Assembly: GCF_018279165.1 (NCBI RefSeq)
Contig: NZ_CP047292.1
Span: 33,618 to 97,617 of the forward strand
Length of the DNA stretch: 64,000 nucleotides
From: Falsirhodobacter algicola
Lineage (GTDB): Bacteria; Pseudomonadota; Alphaproteobacteria; Rhodobacterales; Rhodobacteraceae
Direction of reading: 5' to 3'
The translations under genes and the position numbers were made by a program. The number at the start of each line of letters is the position of its first letter. The stretch's first letter is position 1. A model generated the notes under the pieces. It made no database searches, was not told the origin of the DNA, and saw only the letters and a list, made by a program, of their open reading frames with translations. Below, in pieces: positions 8,160-17,146 of the stretch.

Positions 8160-9413
8160 ATGATGCGCATGACCGCTCTTGACGGCCTTCGGGGCTGGTT
8201 TCTGATCACCATGACCCTGAGTCATGTGGTGTTGCAGCAGGGCGTCTGGCTCGACTGGCTGCATTTCCGCAACCTGATGTTCGTCGAAAGCGCGCAGGGC
8301 TTCGTGTTCCTGTCGGGGCTTTTGTTCGGCATGGTGCAATATCGCCGCCTGATCAAACAGGGGCCGCAGGCGCTGTGGCAATCGGCCGGGCGGCGCGTGC
8401 TGGAACTGTGGTGCTGGGCCGTGGGGCTGCTGATCCTCGTGCTGATGGCGCGCAACCATCTGCCGAACGGCGCGTGGATCTACCGCAACTGGCTGGGACA
8501 GAGCGGCCTCGAGGATCCGATCCGCGTGGCCGCGATCGCCACCACGATCTTTCAGCCCACCTTCATGGATATCCTGCCGCAATACATGATCTACATTGCG
8601 GTGGCGCCCGCCGTCCTGCTTCTGGTCCGGCGCGAGCTCTGGCCGCTGGCGGCAGCGCTGTCGATCATCGTGTGGATGTCGGCGCAGCTCGGCCTCGTGC
8701 TGCCGCTGTCGCGCGGCGTCGATCTTCTGGCCGAGGCGCGGGACGGGCAGGGGCTGCGCATGGCCTTCGATCCGATGGGCTGGCAGCTTTTGTTCATGGG
8801 CGGGGTGATCGTCGGCAGCCTGTGGCAACGCGGCACCCTACGGGCCGAGCATCTGTTCCCCGCCGGCCCCGCATGGCCGCTGGCGGCGCTGGCGGTGATG
8901 CTGTTCTTCCTGCCGCTGCGGGTGCTGACGGCGCATGGCTGGCTCGATCCGCAGACGCTCGGCCTCTTTGCGCAGATGGAGCGGCGCTCCAATCTCGGGC
9001 CGGTCTATGTGATGAACTTCGTCGCGGCGGCGTGGCTGATGGGCTGGCTGCTGCATCGCGGGGCCGAGGCCGCGCCCGTCATTCAGCGCATCGCGGCGGG
9101 CCTGCGCCGTCTGGTGGGCTGGGAGTGGGCGGCGCTGCTGGGCCGCCATTCGCTTCAGACCTATGTCTGGCATGTGGTGCTGGTCTATGCGCTGCGCTAT
9201 GCCGATGCGGCGCATGGGCCGCTGGGTCCGGTGCAGGCAACGCTGGGCGTGGCGGTGGCGCTGCTGCTGCTGCCCCTACCTGCCTGCCTGCTGGAGGGGC
9301 GCTTCATCCGCCGCCCCGTCGCCCCCGCCCGCCAAGAACCGCGGCTGAGCGCGCAGGACCTTCCCACCATCACCCCCAGCGTTCGCCAGCCCCCGGTGAT
9401 GCGGCGGCCCTAG
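8160..9413 (+). CDS. opgC: OpgC-domain acyltransferase (osmoregulated periplasmic glucan succinylation type)
   Basis: 417 residues with about 10 hydrophobic helices. The N-terminus ALDGLRGWFLITMTLSHVV resembles the acyltransferase-3 superfamily, and the overall layout matches OpgC. OpgC is known from Rhodobacter sphaeroides to succinylate periplasmic glucans in the inner membrane. Conserved points are FVFLSGLLFGMVQYRRL, FMDILPQYMIYIAVAP and LLGRHSLQTYVWHVVLVY, the last being the histidine-containing motif near the C-terminus. AAGGAAG precedes the start codons; ATGATG allows a start at 8160 or 8163. No opgGH glucan synthesis genes are nearby. Its stop overlaps the convergent response regulator by 4 nt. 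Confidence 0.8.
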   Translation: MMRMTALDGLRGWFLITMTLSHVVLQQGVWLDWLHFRNLMFVESAQGFVFLSGLLFGMVQYRRLIKQGPQALWQSAGRRVLELWCWAVGLLILVLMARNHLPNGAWIYRNWLGQSGLEDPIRVAAIATTIFQPTFMDILPQYMIYIAVAPAVLLLVRRELWPLAAALSIIVWMSAQLGLVLPLSRGVDLLAEARDGQGLRMAFDPMGWQLLFMGGVIVGSLWQRGTLRAEHLFPAGPAWPLAALAVMLFFLPLRVLTAHGWLDPQTLGLFAQMERRSNLGPVYVMNFVAAAWLMGWLLHRGAEAAPVIQRIAAGLRRLVGWEWAALLGRHSLQTYVWHVVLVYALRYADAAHGPLGPVQATLGVAVALLLLPLPACLLEGRFIRRPVAPARQEPRLSAQDLPTITPSVRQPPVMRRP

Positions 9414-9784
9414 ACCGGAACCGCCGCGAAGTGGCGCGATAGGAAATCGGCCACCGCATCGGCGCCCACGGGCTTTTCCATGAAGGCCAGCGGCTGCGCC
9501 TCGGCCGCGCGGGCGCGTGTGGCGGGATCGAGGCTGGCGCTAACGAAGATGCACGGGATGGCGTGGCGTTCGCGCAGCATCAGCGCCGTTTCCACCCCAT
9601 CGGAATCCATCGCCAGATGCACATCCATGGTGGCAAGGTCGATGTCATGCGCCTCGGCCAGCTTCAGTGCCGCCGACTGATCCCGCGCGATGCCCACCGT
9701 CTCGAACCCCGCATCTTCCAAGGTACAGGCAAGGTCGAGGCCGATCAGGGCCTCATCCTCGACGATCAGGATCTTGCGGGGCAT
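9410..9784 (-). CDS. Single-domain response regulator
   Basis: 124 residues forming only a CheY-like receiver. VEDEALIG at the N-terminus provides the acidic pocket (Glu9, Asp10, Glu11). Asp54 in TMDVHL is the phosphoacceptor, Ser82 replaces the usual Ser/Thr switch residue, and Lys104 in FMEKPV is the conserved lysine. There is no output domain, so it probably relays phosphate or acts by protein binding. Receivers of this kind often partner HWE/HisKA_2 kinases in alphaproteobacteria; one such kinase lies at 23367 but is not adjacent. The start at 9784 follows AAGG; an in-frame ATG at 9838 is possible but less likely. Confidence 0.85.
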   Translation of the reverse strand: MPRKILIVEDEALIGLDLACTLEDAGFETVGIARDQSAALKLAEAHDIDLATMDVHLAMDSDGVETALMLRERHAIPCIFVSASLDPATRARAAEAQPLAFMEKPVGADAVADFLSRHFAAVPV

Positions 9785-9878
9785 GCGGACAACCTTACTT
9801 CCAACGCGGGGGAGACGCGCGATTTGGAAAGAACGCATGGGCGTGGCTTTGGTTCCGCGTACCCGCGCCTTTTTCGGC

Positions 9879-10613
9879 CTATCCGCTGACGCGGCGCAGG
9901 AAGGCGCGGGTGCGCGGATCGCGCGGGGCTTCGAAGATCTGGGCCGGGGGGCCTTCCTCCACGATGCGGCCGCCTTCCATGAACAGCACCCGGTCCGCGA
10001 TCTCGCGGGCGAACTGCATCTCATGGGTGACGATCAGCATGGTCTGGCGGCGTTCGGCGACGCGGCGCAGAAGGTCCAGCACCTCGCCCACCCATTCGGG
10101 ATCGAGCGCCGAGGTCGGTTCGTCCAGCAGCATCAGATCGGCGTCCAGCGCCATGGCGCGGCCGATGCCGACGCGCTGCTGCTGCCCGCCCGACAGGGCG
10201 GCGGGAAAGCTGCCCGCCTTATCGGCAAGGCCCGTTTCGCGCAGGATCGCATCGGCGCGGGCCTCGGCCTCGGCGCGGGGGCGGCGCTGAACGGTGCGCA
10301 GCGCCTCGGTGATGTTCTGGCGCGCCGTGCGGTTGGCAAAGAGCGCGTAGTTCTGAAACACGAAGGCCGTCCGCCGCCGCAGCGCCAGAACCTGCGCCTT
10401 GCTGACGCGGGCCGCATCCACCGACAGATCGCCGATCTCGATCCGGCCGGCATCGGGGCGGTCCAGAAAGTTGATGCAGCGCAGCAGCGTCGATTTCCCC
10501 GTGCCCGACGGGCCGATGATCGCCACACGCTCGCCCGGCTGAATGGTCAGGTCGATCCCGTCCAGCACCACCGTATCGCCGAAACGCTTCGTCAGTCCTT
10601 CCAGCCGGATCAT
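9879..10613 (-). CDS. Polar amino acid ABC transporter, ATP-binding protein
   Basis: 244 residues. Walker A is GPSGTGKST, the signature LSGGQQQR, Walker B LMLLDEPTSALDP, and the switch histidine lies in IVTHEM. These match the GlnQ/HisP-like class (3.A.1.3) that energises uptake of polar amino acids. Its ATG overlaps the stop of the permease gene (ATGA at 10610-10613), so the two are translationally coupled. It is the last gene of a three-gene operon: binding protein, permease, ATPase. Confidence 0.93.
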   Translation of the reverse strand: MIRLEGLTKRFGDTVVLDGIDLTIQPGERVAIIGPSGTGKSTLLRCINFLDRPDAGRIEIGDLSVDAARVSKAQVLALRRRTAFVFQNYALFANRTARQNITEALRTVQRRPRAEAEARADAILRETGLADKAGSFPAALSGGQQQRVGIGRAMALDADLMLLDEPTSALDPEWVGEVLDLLRRVAERRQTMLIVTHEMQFAREIADRVLFMEGGRIVEEGPPAQIFEAPRDPRTRAFLRRVSG

Positions 10614-11284
10614 CGTGTGAACGCCTTGTTCAGGGAAAATTCGATGCGCCGCTGCACGACCGACAGCGCCTCCACCACGATCCAATAGATCACCGCGACG
10701 ACGATGAACGCCTCGAAATAGAGGAAGCTGCCGGCGGCGGCCTTTTGCGTCGCGCCCATCATCTCCGTCACGCCCAGCGTGAAGGCGAGCGAGGTGCTCT
10801 TGATCATGTCGATAAAGTAATTGACCAGCGTCGGCGCCGCCACGCGGGCGGCCTGCGGCAGGATGATGCGGCCCATCATCTGGATGCGGGTCATGCCGAC
10901 GGCCTCGGCGGCCTCCCACTGGCTACGGTCCACGCCCAGAACGGCGGCGCGGATGCTTTCGGCCATATAGGCGCTGAAATGCAGCGTGAGGCCGATGATC
11001 GCAGCCTCGACCCCGGTGATGCCGCGCAGCACCGGCATCACCTGCGGCAGCCCGTAATAGAAGAGGAACAGCTGCACCAGCAGCGGCGTGCCGCGGAAGA
11101 AGCTGATGAACAGCACCACCACCGCATCCAAGACGGGGATGCGGGCCACCCGCTCCATCGCCAGAAGGCAGCCGAGGATCAGCGCGCAGACCATCCCCGC
11201 CGCCGCCATGAACAGCGTCAGCGGCAGATAGCCCAGCAGGATGGGCACCAGACCCAGCATGAAATCGAGGTCCAGCGCCCGCAT
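10610..11284 (-). CDS. Polar amino acid ABC transporter, permease
   Basis: 224 residues, about five membrane helices. The HisM/GlnP-type permease fold is shown by FFRGTPLLVQLFLFYYGLP, the family motif after the second helix, and by EAAEAVGMTRIQMMGRIILPQAARVAAP, the cytoplasmic EAA loop that contacts the ATPase. Only one permease gene exists in the operon, implying a homodimer. The start at 11284 is one base away from the stop of the upstream binding-protein gene. Confidence 0.92.
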   Translation of the reverse strand: MRALDLDFMLGLVPILLGYLPLTLFMAAAGMVCALILGCLLAMERVARIPVLDAVVVLFISFFRGTPLLVQLFLFYYGLPQVMPVLRGITGVEAAIIGLTLHFSAYMAESIRAAVLGVDRSQWEAAEAVGMTRIQMMGRIILPQAARVAAPTLVNYFIDMIKSTSLAFTLGVTEMMGATQKAAAGSFLYFEAFIVVAVIYWIVVEALSVVQRRIEFSLNKAFTR

Positions 11285-11285
11285 G

Positions 11286-12035
11286 TCAGTCGTCCAGCGG
11301 CTGGGTCACGTCGGCATCGAGCCATTTTTCGGAAATGGCGCTCAGCGTGCCATCCGCCTTCATCGCGGTGATCGCCTCGTCCACGCGGTCGCGCAGCGCC
11401 TCGGCATCCTGACGGAAGGGCAGGGCGTTGCGGATCTCCGAGAAGGGCTGCCCGGCAAGCGCCAGCGGCAGCGGGCTTTCCGCGATCACCTGCGCCGAGG
11501 AAACGCGGTCCATCACGAAGGCATCGACGCGGCCAAGGGCGGTGTCCTGCTCGATGTTGGATTCGTAGGTGCGGATGTCGATCTCGTCGGCATAGGGCAG
11601 GGCGCGCAGAAGCTGTTCGAAGTTCGACCCGAGGCTGACGGCCACGCTGCGGCCCTTCAGGGATTCGGGGCCGGTGATCTCATCCTCGTTGCCGCTGCGC
11701 ACGACGACCTGCGCCCCGTCATAGACATAGGGCTGGGTGAAGAGGAACTTCGCCTCGCGCTCGGGGGTGATGGTGATCTGGTTTGCCACGGTGTCGATGC
11801 GGCCCGCATCCAGCGCCCCGATCAGACCCGAGAAGGACATGGTGACGAAGCTGACATCCATGCCGAGCCGCGCGCCAACCTCGTTCAGGAAATCGACCTC
11901 GAAGCCCTGAAGCGTATCGTCGCGGGTGAAGGTGAAGGGGAAGTATCCGCCCGACATGCCGACGCGCAGCGTGTCCGCCATGGCCGGGGCGGCCAGCGCG
12001 CCGAGCGCCGTCGCGAGGGTGAGTGCCTTGAGCAT
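11286..12035 (-). CDS. Polar amino acid (possibly cystine) ABC transporter, substrate-binding protein
   Basis: 249 residues. A signal peptide (LKALTLATALGALAAPAMA, cleaved before DT) directs it to the periplasm. It belongs to solute-binding family 3: YFPFTFTRDDTLQGFEVDFLNEVGARLG is the conserved N-lobe and ANQITITPEREAKFLFTQPY the hinge region. VANQITITPER and SLGSNFEQLLR resemble cystine-binding proteins of the TcyJ/FliY type, so cystine or a related sulfur amino acid is a reasonable but unproven substrate. AAGGA lies 7 nt before the start. First gene of the operon. Confidence 0.88.
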   Translation of the reverse strand: MLKALTLATALGALAAPAMADTLRVGMSGGYFPFTFTRDDTLQGFEVDFLNEVGARLGMDVSFVTMSFSGLIGALDAGRIDTVANQITITPEREAKFLFTQPYVYDGAQVVVRSGNEDEITGPESLKGRSVAVSLGSNFEQLLRALPYADEIDIRTYESNIEQDTALGRVDAFVMDRVSSAQVIAESPLPLALAGQPFSEIRNALPFRQDAEALRDRVDEAITAMKADGTLSAISEKWLDADVTQPLDD

Positions 12036-12143
12036 GCGCTGTCCTTTCAAAATCGACATCCGGGCCAATCATCGGGCCGGAACGGGGACATGACGCCTTC
12101 CGGCGCGCCCCGCAATGGCCTTGAGGAAACAAGAATGATCTTG

Positions 12144-12989
12144 TCAGGTTCCGTCCGGGGCGCAACCCGCTGTTCCGTCCGAATGCGGCGGCGCGGGACG
12201 TTGTTTCGCCCGCGCGCGCCCTTCGGCGGCATCCAGACGCAGTTCGGCGGCCAGAAGGCGGCGCGTATGGGGGTGTGCGGGGCTGTCCAGCACGCGGCGC
12301 ACGGGGCCCTCCTCGACGATGCGGCCCTCGTGCAGGACGGCGACGCGGTCGCAAACCTCGTCCACCACGGCGATGTCATGGGTGATGAACAGCACCGCCA
12401 GCCCCTGCGCCGCCCGCAGATCGAGGATCAGGCGCAGGATCTGCCGCTGCACCGCCGCATCCAGCGCCGAGGTCGCCTCGTCGGCGATCAGAAGGCGCGG
12501 GCGCGGCATCAGCGCGCGGGCGATGGCGATGCGCTGGCGCTGCCCGCCCGAGAATTGGTGCGGAAAGCGCGTGGCGGCATCGGCGGGAAGGCCGACCTCC
12601 TCCAGCGCGGCGGCGATGCGGGCGCGGCGCGCGGCCCCGCGCAAGGCGGCCGGGTCCAGATGCAGCGGCTCGGCCACGATGCGCCCCACCCGCCAGCGCG
12701 GATCGAGCGAGCCGAGCGGGTCCTGAAACACCATCTGCACCGCCCGCCGCGCGGCCCGAAGCGCTGCGGGCGAGGCGTGGATGTCCTGCCCCTCCAGCCG
12801 GACCTGCCCGGCCTCGGGGCGGTGAAGGCCCGCCGCGACGCGGGCCAGCGTCGATTTGCCCGACCCGCTCTCGCCGACGATGCCCAGCACCTCGCCCGGC
12901 GCAAGATGCAACGAGACATCCCGCAGCGCAGGCGCGGGCGCGCCCGGATGGTGGCGCGTCACGCCGTCGATCTGCAAAAGCACGCTCAT
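12144..12989 (-). CDS. Peptide/nickel-type ABC transporter, ATP-binding protein (DppF-like)
   Basis: 281 residues. Walker A GESGSGKST, signature FSGGQRQR, Walker B LLIADEATSALD and ITHDI are all present. FQDPLGSLDPRWRVG is the family FQDP segment, and HPHTRRLLAAEL near the C-terminus is the usual oligopeptide ATPase tail. The ATG overlaps the stop of the other ATPase (ATGA, 12986-12989). Last gene of the five-gene transporter operon that starts at 16990. The last ~25 residues are arginine/alanine rich and carry no known domain. Confidence 0.9.
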   Translation of the reverse strand: MSVLLQIDGVTRHHPGAPAPALRDVSLHLAPGEVLGIVGESGSGKSTLARVAAGLHRPEAGQVRLEGQDIHASPAALRAARRAVQMVFQDPLGSLDPRWRVGRIVAEPLHLDPAALRGAARRARIAAALEEVGLPADAATRFPHQFSGGQRQRIAIARALMPRPRLLIADEATSALDAAVQRQILRLILDLRAAQGLAVLFITHDIAVVDEVCDRVAVLHEGRIVEEGPVRRVLDSPAHPHTRRLLAAELRLDAAEGRARAKQRPAPPHSDGTAGCAPDGT

Positions 12990-13765
12990 TCCCGCGCCCC
13001 CAACGTGGCGCGGCTGCGGCGGGGCAACGCCTCGATCAGGGCGCGGGTGGCGGCATGGGCGGGGCGGGCCAGCACCTCGGCGGTGGGGCCGGTTTCGACG
13101 ACATGCCCGCCCGACAGCACCAGCATCCGGTCCGCCATCCGCGCGATCACCCCCAGATCGTGCGAGACGATCAGAAGCCCGATCCCGCGCGCGGCCACCA
13201 GATCCTCCAGCAGGGTCAGGATCTCGGCCTGCACGGTCAGATCGAGCGCGGTCGTCGGCTCGTCCGCGATCAGAAGATCGGGGCGCAGCGCCAGCGCGAT
13301 GGCGATGCCGATGCGCTGGCGCTGCCCGCCCGACAGCTCGTGCGGGTAGGCGTCGATCCGGGCGGCGGCTTGGGGGATGCGCACGGCCTCCATCAGGGCA
13401 AGCGCCTCGGCGCGGGCGGCGGCGGCCGAAAGCCCGCGCAGCCCTTCGGCGATCTGGGCCCCAACGCGCATCACCGGATTCAGCGCGGCCATCGGGTCCT
13501 GAAAGATCATGCCGATGCGCCGCCCGCGCAGCCCCCTCATCGCGCGTTCCGGCAGCGGCAGAAGATCCTGCCCATCCAGCCGCACCTGCCCCGACAGGGC
13601 GGCCCCGCGCGGCAGTAGCCTCGGAATGGCCAATGACAGCGTGGATTTGCCCGAGCCGCTGGCCCCGACCACGCCCAGCACCTCGCCGCGCGCGAGATCG
13701 AGGTCGATGCCCCGCAGCACCTCCGCCCCGCCCAGCCGAACCGACAATCCGCGCACCTGCAGCAT
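12986..13765 (-). CDS. Peptide/nickel-type ABC transporter, ATP-binding protein (DppD-like)
   Basis: 259 residues. Walker A GASGSGKST, FQDPMAALNPVMRVGAQIAEGL, signature LSGGQRQR, Walker B LLIADEPTTALD and IVSHDLGVIARMADR mark it as the first of the paired ATPases of a Dpp/Opp/Nik importer. The iron-sulfur-like cysteine motif found in many DppD C-termini is absent because the protein is short. Its start overlaps the stop of the upstream permease by one base (TGATG). Confidence 0.9.
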   Translation of the reverse strand: MLQVRGLSVRLGGAEVLRGIDLDLARGEVLGVVGASGSGKSTLSLAIPRLLPRGAALSGQVRLDGQDLLPLPERAMRGLRGRRIGMIFQDPMAALNPVMRVGAQIAEGLRGLSAAAARAEALALMEAVRIPQAAARIDAYPHELSGGQRQRIGIAIALALRPDLLIADEPTTALDLTVQAEILTLLEDLVAARGIGLLIVSHDLGVIARMADRMLVLSGGHVVETGPTAEVLARPAHAATRALIEALPRRSRATLGARE

Positions 13766-14580
13766 CAGCGCCCCCGTCGGCGCGGATCGGCCAGCGTGCG
13801 CAGCCCGTCGCCCAGAAGGTTCAGCCCCAGAACCGCCAGCGCGATCGCCCCGCCCGGCGCCAGCACCAGATGCGGCGCGGCGGCCAGCCATGTCTGGCTG
13901 TCGGCCAGCATCCGGCCCCAACTGGGCAAGGGGGGCGCCACGCTCATACCCAGAAAGCCGAGGCCCGCTTCGGCAAGGATCGCAAGGCCCATCTGAATGG
14001 CGATCTGCACCACGATCTGCGGCGCGATATTGGGCAGCACATGATCCAGCGTGATGCGTGTGCGGCCCTTGCCCGCCATGCGCGCCGCCAGCACGAAATC
14101 CCGCGTCCAGATCTGAAGCGCCGCGCCCCGGCTGATCCGCGCGAAGACCGGCACCATGAAGAGCGCGATGGCCGCGATGGCCGTCACCGCCCCCGGACCA
14201 AGGGCCGCGCCCAGCAGCACCGCCGACAGGATCGGCGGAAAGGCGAAGAGAACGCCGCAGGCCGCCATCACCGCCGCCCCGATCCGCCCGCCGCGCGCTG
14301 CCGCCAGCGTTCCGGCCGCGACCCCCGCCGCCCCGCCCAAGAGCACCGCCGCCCCCGCGATCCCGAGCGAGGTCCACGCCCCCGCCATCAGGAGCGAGGC
14401 GACATCCCGCCCGAAGGCGTCCGTTCCCAGAAGCCCGCCGTCACCGGGGGGACGCAACCGCGCGAGGATGTTCATCGCCGCCGGATCGGCGGGCGTCCAC
14501 ACCCGGCCGATCAGCGCCGCCAGCACCAGCGCCGCCGTGATCGTGCCGCCTACGATCAGGGTCAGGGGCGGGCGCGTCAT
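13765..14580 (-). CDS. Peptide/nickel-type ABC transporter, permease (DppC-like)
   Basis: 271 residues with an N-terminal helix followed by a five-helix permease core. GLLGTDAFGRDVASLLMAGAWTSLGIA is the DppC/NikC hallmark. ARMAGKGRTRITLDHVLPNIAPQIVVQIAIQMG is the ATPase-contacting EAA loop, and LGFLGMSVAPPLPSWGRML the family C-terminal motif. Coupled to both neighbours by ATGA/TGATG overlaps. Confidence 0.92.
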   Translation of the reverse strand: MTRPPLTLIVGGTITAALVLAALIGRVWTPADPAAMNILARLRPPGDGGLLGTDAFGRDVASLLMAGAWTSLGIAGAAVLLGGAAGVAAGTLAAARGGRIGAAVMAACGVLFAFPPILSAVLLGAALGPGAVTAIAAIALFMVPVFARISRGAALQIWTRDFVLAARMAGKGRTRITLDHVLPNIAPQIVVQIAIQMGLAILAEAGLGFLGMSVAPPLPSWGRMLADSQTWLAAAPHLVLAPGGAIALAVLGLNLLGDGLRTLADPRRRGR

Positions 14581-15506
14581 TCCCGGCCCCGCAGCCGCGG
14601 ATCGAGCCGCGCATAAAGCGCATCCGTCACCGCCTGCGCCACCAGCACGATGGCCGCGAACATCAGCACCACATTCTGCACCACGATCAGATCGCGCTGC
14701 GCCAGCGCCTGATAGGCCAGCGTTCCGATGCCGGGCAGGGTGAACACCGCCTCCACCAGAACCGCGCCGGAAATCAGGAACGGGATCTGAAGCCCCAGCA
14801 TCGTGACCACCGGCAACAGCGCGTTCGGCAGCACATGGCGCCACAGCACGCGGCCGCGGCCAAGGCCTTTGGCTCGGGCGGTGCGGATGAAATCCTCCTC
14901 CGCAAGGTCGATCACGGCGGCGCGGGTCACGCGCGTCAGCACCGCCGCCTGCGGCACCGCCAGCGCCACCGCCGGCAGCACCAGCGCCCCCGCCGCGCGC
15001 CAGCCCGCCTGCCAGCCCGGAAACCCGCCCGAGGGGAACCAGCCCAGCCCCAGCGACAGCCCCAGTATCAGCAAGAGCCCGATCCAGAAATTCGGCAGCG
15101 CGATCCCGGCCTGCGCCAGCACCGTCGCCAGCCCGTCCGCCACGGCGCCCGGTCGCGCCCCCGCCAGCACCCCCAGCGGCACCGCCACCGCCACGGCCAT
15201 CGCCGTCGCCATCGCCGTCAGCGGCAGCGTCACGGCCAAACGCTCGGCCATGAGGCCCGCCACCGGCACGCCATAGGTCAGCGATTGGCCCAGATCCCCG
15301 TGCAGCAGCCCGCCGATCCATGCCAGATACCGCACCGCCATCGGCCGATCGAGGCCCATCTGCGCGCGCAGCGCAGCCACCGTATCGTCGGCGGCGGACA
15401 TGCCCAGCATGATGCGCGCAGGATCGCCCGGTGCCGCCTCCACCAAGAGGAAGATCAGCACCGAGGCCGCCAGAAGCACCCCCGCCAGCCGGATCAGAAA
15501 CCTCAC
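14577..15506 (-). CDS. Peptide/nickel-type ABC transporter, permease (DppB-like)
   Basis: 309 residues. A GTG start at 15506 overlaps the binding-protein stop (GTGA), which decides against a longer frame beginning at 15584. Family features: PGDPARIMLG after helix 1, LHGDLGQSLTYGVPV in the periplasmic loop, TARAKGLGRGRVLWRHVLPNALLPVVTMLGLQ as the EAA loop, and LPGIGTLAYQALAQRDLIVVQ near the end. Forms the heterodimeric channel with the DppC-like partner. Confidence 0.92.
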   Translation of the reverse strand: MRFLIRLAGVLLAASVLIFLLVEAAPGDPARIMLGMSAADDTVAALRAQMGLDRPMAVRYLAWIGGLLHGDLGQSLTYGVPVAGLMAERLAVTLPLTAMATAMAVAVAVPLGVLAGARPGAVADGLATVLAQAGIALPNFWIGLLLILGLSLGLGWFPSGGFPGWQAGWRAAGALVLPAVALAVPQAAVLTRVTRAAVIDLAEEDFIRTARAKGLGRGRVLWRHVLPNALLPVVTMLGLQIPFLISGAVLVEAVFTLPGIGTLAYQALAQRDLIVVQNVVLMFAAIVLVAQAVTDALYARLDPRLRGRE

Positions 15507-16990
15507 TCCGCCCAATACGCGTCCGTCAGATCGTTGGCGGGCACGGGGCCGTTTTCCCACACGCCATGCAGGCCCGCCTTCCACACGCCCAGCTTCGGCT
15601 CGGAATAGAGGAAGAGGGCGGGCAGGTCTTGGGCGATGATCTCCTGCGCGCGGGCGAAGCCGTCCGCCCGGGCCTCTTCGGTGCGGGCATCGGCAAGACC
15701 CGCGATCACCGCGTCGAATGCGGGATTGTCATAGTTGAAGTAGTAGGGATGGCGGGCATAGATGTCGATGTCGAGCGGTTCGGCATGGCCGATGATGGTC
15801 ATGTCGTAATCGCGGTCGGTCATCACCTGCTGCACCCATGCGGCAGGGAAATCCACCGTCTCGATCTTCGCCGTCACGCCGATCTGCTGGAAGAAGGCCT
15901 GCATGATCTCGGCCGCGCGCTGCGTATAGGTGCGGTTCGGCACCTTGAAGGTGAAGGTGAAACCGTTCGGATGCCCCGCCTCGGCCAAAAGCGCCTTCGC
16001 GCGGGCCGGATCGTAGGGGTAAAGGCCGGTCAGATCCTTGTAATAGGGGCTGGCGGGCGAGAAATGCGTGCCGATCGGCGTGCCGAAGCCCGATTTCGCC
16101 GCCTGCACCAGAAGGTTGCGGTCGATGGAAAGCATCAGCGCCTGCCGCACCCGCGGATCGTCGAAGGGCGGCCGGGCCGAGTTCATGCCCGCCACGACCT
16201 CCATCTCGCCGGTGCCGACATGGGTGGTGAAGGCCGGATCCCCCTCGAACGGGGTGAACAGCTCCGGCGCGCCGAGTTCGGAGGCCAGATCCACCTGACC
16301 CGAGCGCAGCGCCGCCGCCTGCGCCTGCGGATCGGCGATGATGCGCGCGGTGATGCCCGACAGGCGCGGAGCCTCGCCCCAGTAATCGGGAACTGCGGTC
16401 ATCACGATCCGGTCGCCGCGGCGCCATTCCTGCACGCGGAAGGGGCCGGTGCCGACGGGGTCGGTTGCGTTGGTGGCCGCGCTGGTCGGTTCCACCATCA
16501 CGGCGGCGGGAAAGCCGAGGCGGTAGATCAGCTGCGCATCGGGGTGGGACAGATGCACCACAAGACGGTCCGGCTCCGGCGCCTCCACCGAGGCGATGGC
16601 GGCATAGAGCGCCTTCTGCCCGTTGGTGGACCCCTCCGCCCCAATCCGATCGAGCGAGAATTTGGCCGTCGCGCTGTCGAACGCCGCGCCGTTGTGGAAA
16701 TGCACCCCTTCGCGCAGCGCGAAGGTCAGCGTCGTGCCGTCGTCGGACAGCGTCCAGCCGGTGGCAAGCTGCGGCTGGACCGCACCGTCCGCGTCGATGC
16801 GCACCAGCCCTTCGAACACGTTCTGCCATGTGACCTGCCCCGCCGCCACCGGAGAGCCGGAGGTCGGGTCCAGTCCCGGCGGTTCCACCGACTGGATGAA
16901 ACTGACCGTGTCCGGCGGTGCCGCAGCGGCCGGCATCGCGGCCCAGATCAGGGCGGCAAGACCACCGGCAAGGATTGGATGCAGCTTCAT
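15503..16990 (-). CDS. Peptide/nickel-type ABC transporter, substrate-binding protein
   Basis: 495 residues, solute-binding family 5 (DppA/OppA/NikA). A signal peptide spans KLHPILAGGLAALIWAAMPAAAA. The family signature region GLVRIDADGAVQPQLATGWTLSDDGTTLTFALREGVHFHNGAAF is clear, as is VGTGPFRVQEWRRGDRIVM. The start at 16990 has GGGGGAAG upstream. First gene of a five-gene operon: binding protein, DppB-, DppC-, DppD- and DppF-like. Substrate could be a di/oligopeptide, glutathione, an opine or a metal chelate; residues alone do not settle it. Confidence 0.9.
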   Translation of the reverse strand: MKLHPILAGGLAALIWAAMPAAAAPPDTVSFIQSVEPPGLDPTSGSPVAAGQVTWQNVFEGLVRIDADGAVQPQLATGWTLSDDGTTLTFALREGVHFHNGAAFDSATAKFSLDRIGAEGSTNGQKALYAAIASVEAPEPDRLVVHLSHPDAQLIYRLGFPAAVMVEPTSAATNATDPVGTGPFRVQEWRRGDRIVMTAVPDYWGEAPRLSGITARIIADPQAQAAALRSGQVDLASELGAPELFTPFEGDPAFTTHVGTGEMEVVAGMNSARPPFDDPRVRQALMLSIDRNLLVQAAKSGFGTPIGTHFSPASPYYKDLTGLYPYDPARAKALLAEAGHPNGFTFTFKVPNRTYTQRAAEIMQAFFQQIGVTAKIETVDFPAAWVQQVMTDRDYDMTIIGHAEPLDIDIYARHPYYFNYDNPAFDAVIAGLADARTEEARADGFARAQEIIAQDLPALFLYSEPKLGVWKAGLHGVWENGPVPANDLTDAYWAE

Positions 16991-17146
16991 CGTCGTTCTT
17001 CCCCCTCGGGCCGGGTCCCGCGCCGCCCGCGTCTGGCGCACACATTGCCCAGAAACGGCGGCGAATGTCGATGGTTTTGCTGCGCGGCACCATTGATCCG
17101 GAAGGGGAAAGCCATCGGAGAACATCCGGTGATCCGGCGTGAGTAA

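Noticed and set aside
9410..9413. Overlapping stops of opgC and the response regulator as a sign of shared regulation
   Set aside because: Short convergent stop overlaps recur at 28804-28807 and 40277-40280 here and are ordinary in compact genomes.
12356..17000. Long plus-strand frames across the peptide transporter operon
   Set aside because: They are antisense to five genes with clear ABC transporter motifs and ATGA-type couplings; high GC leaves such frames open by chance.
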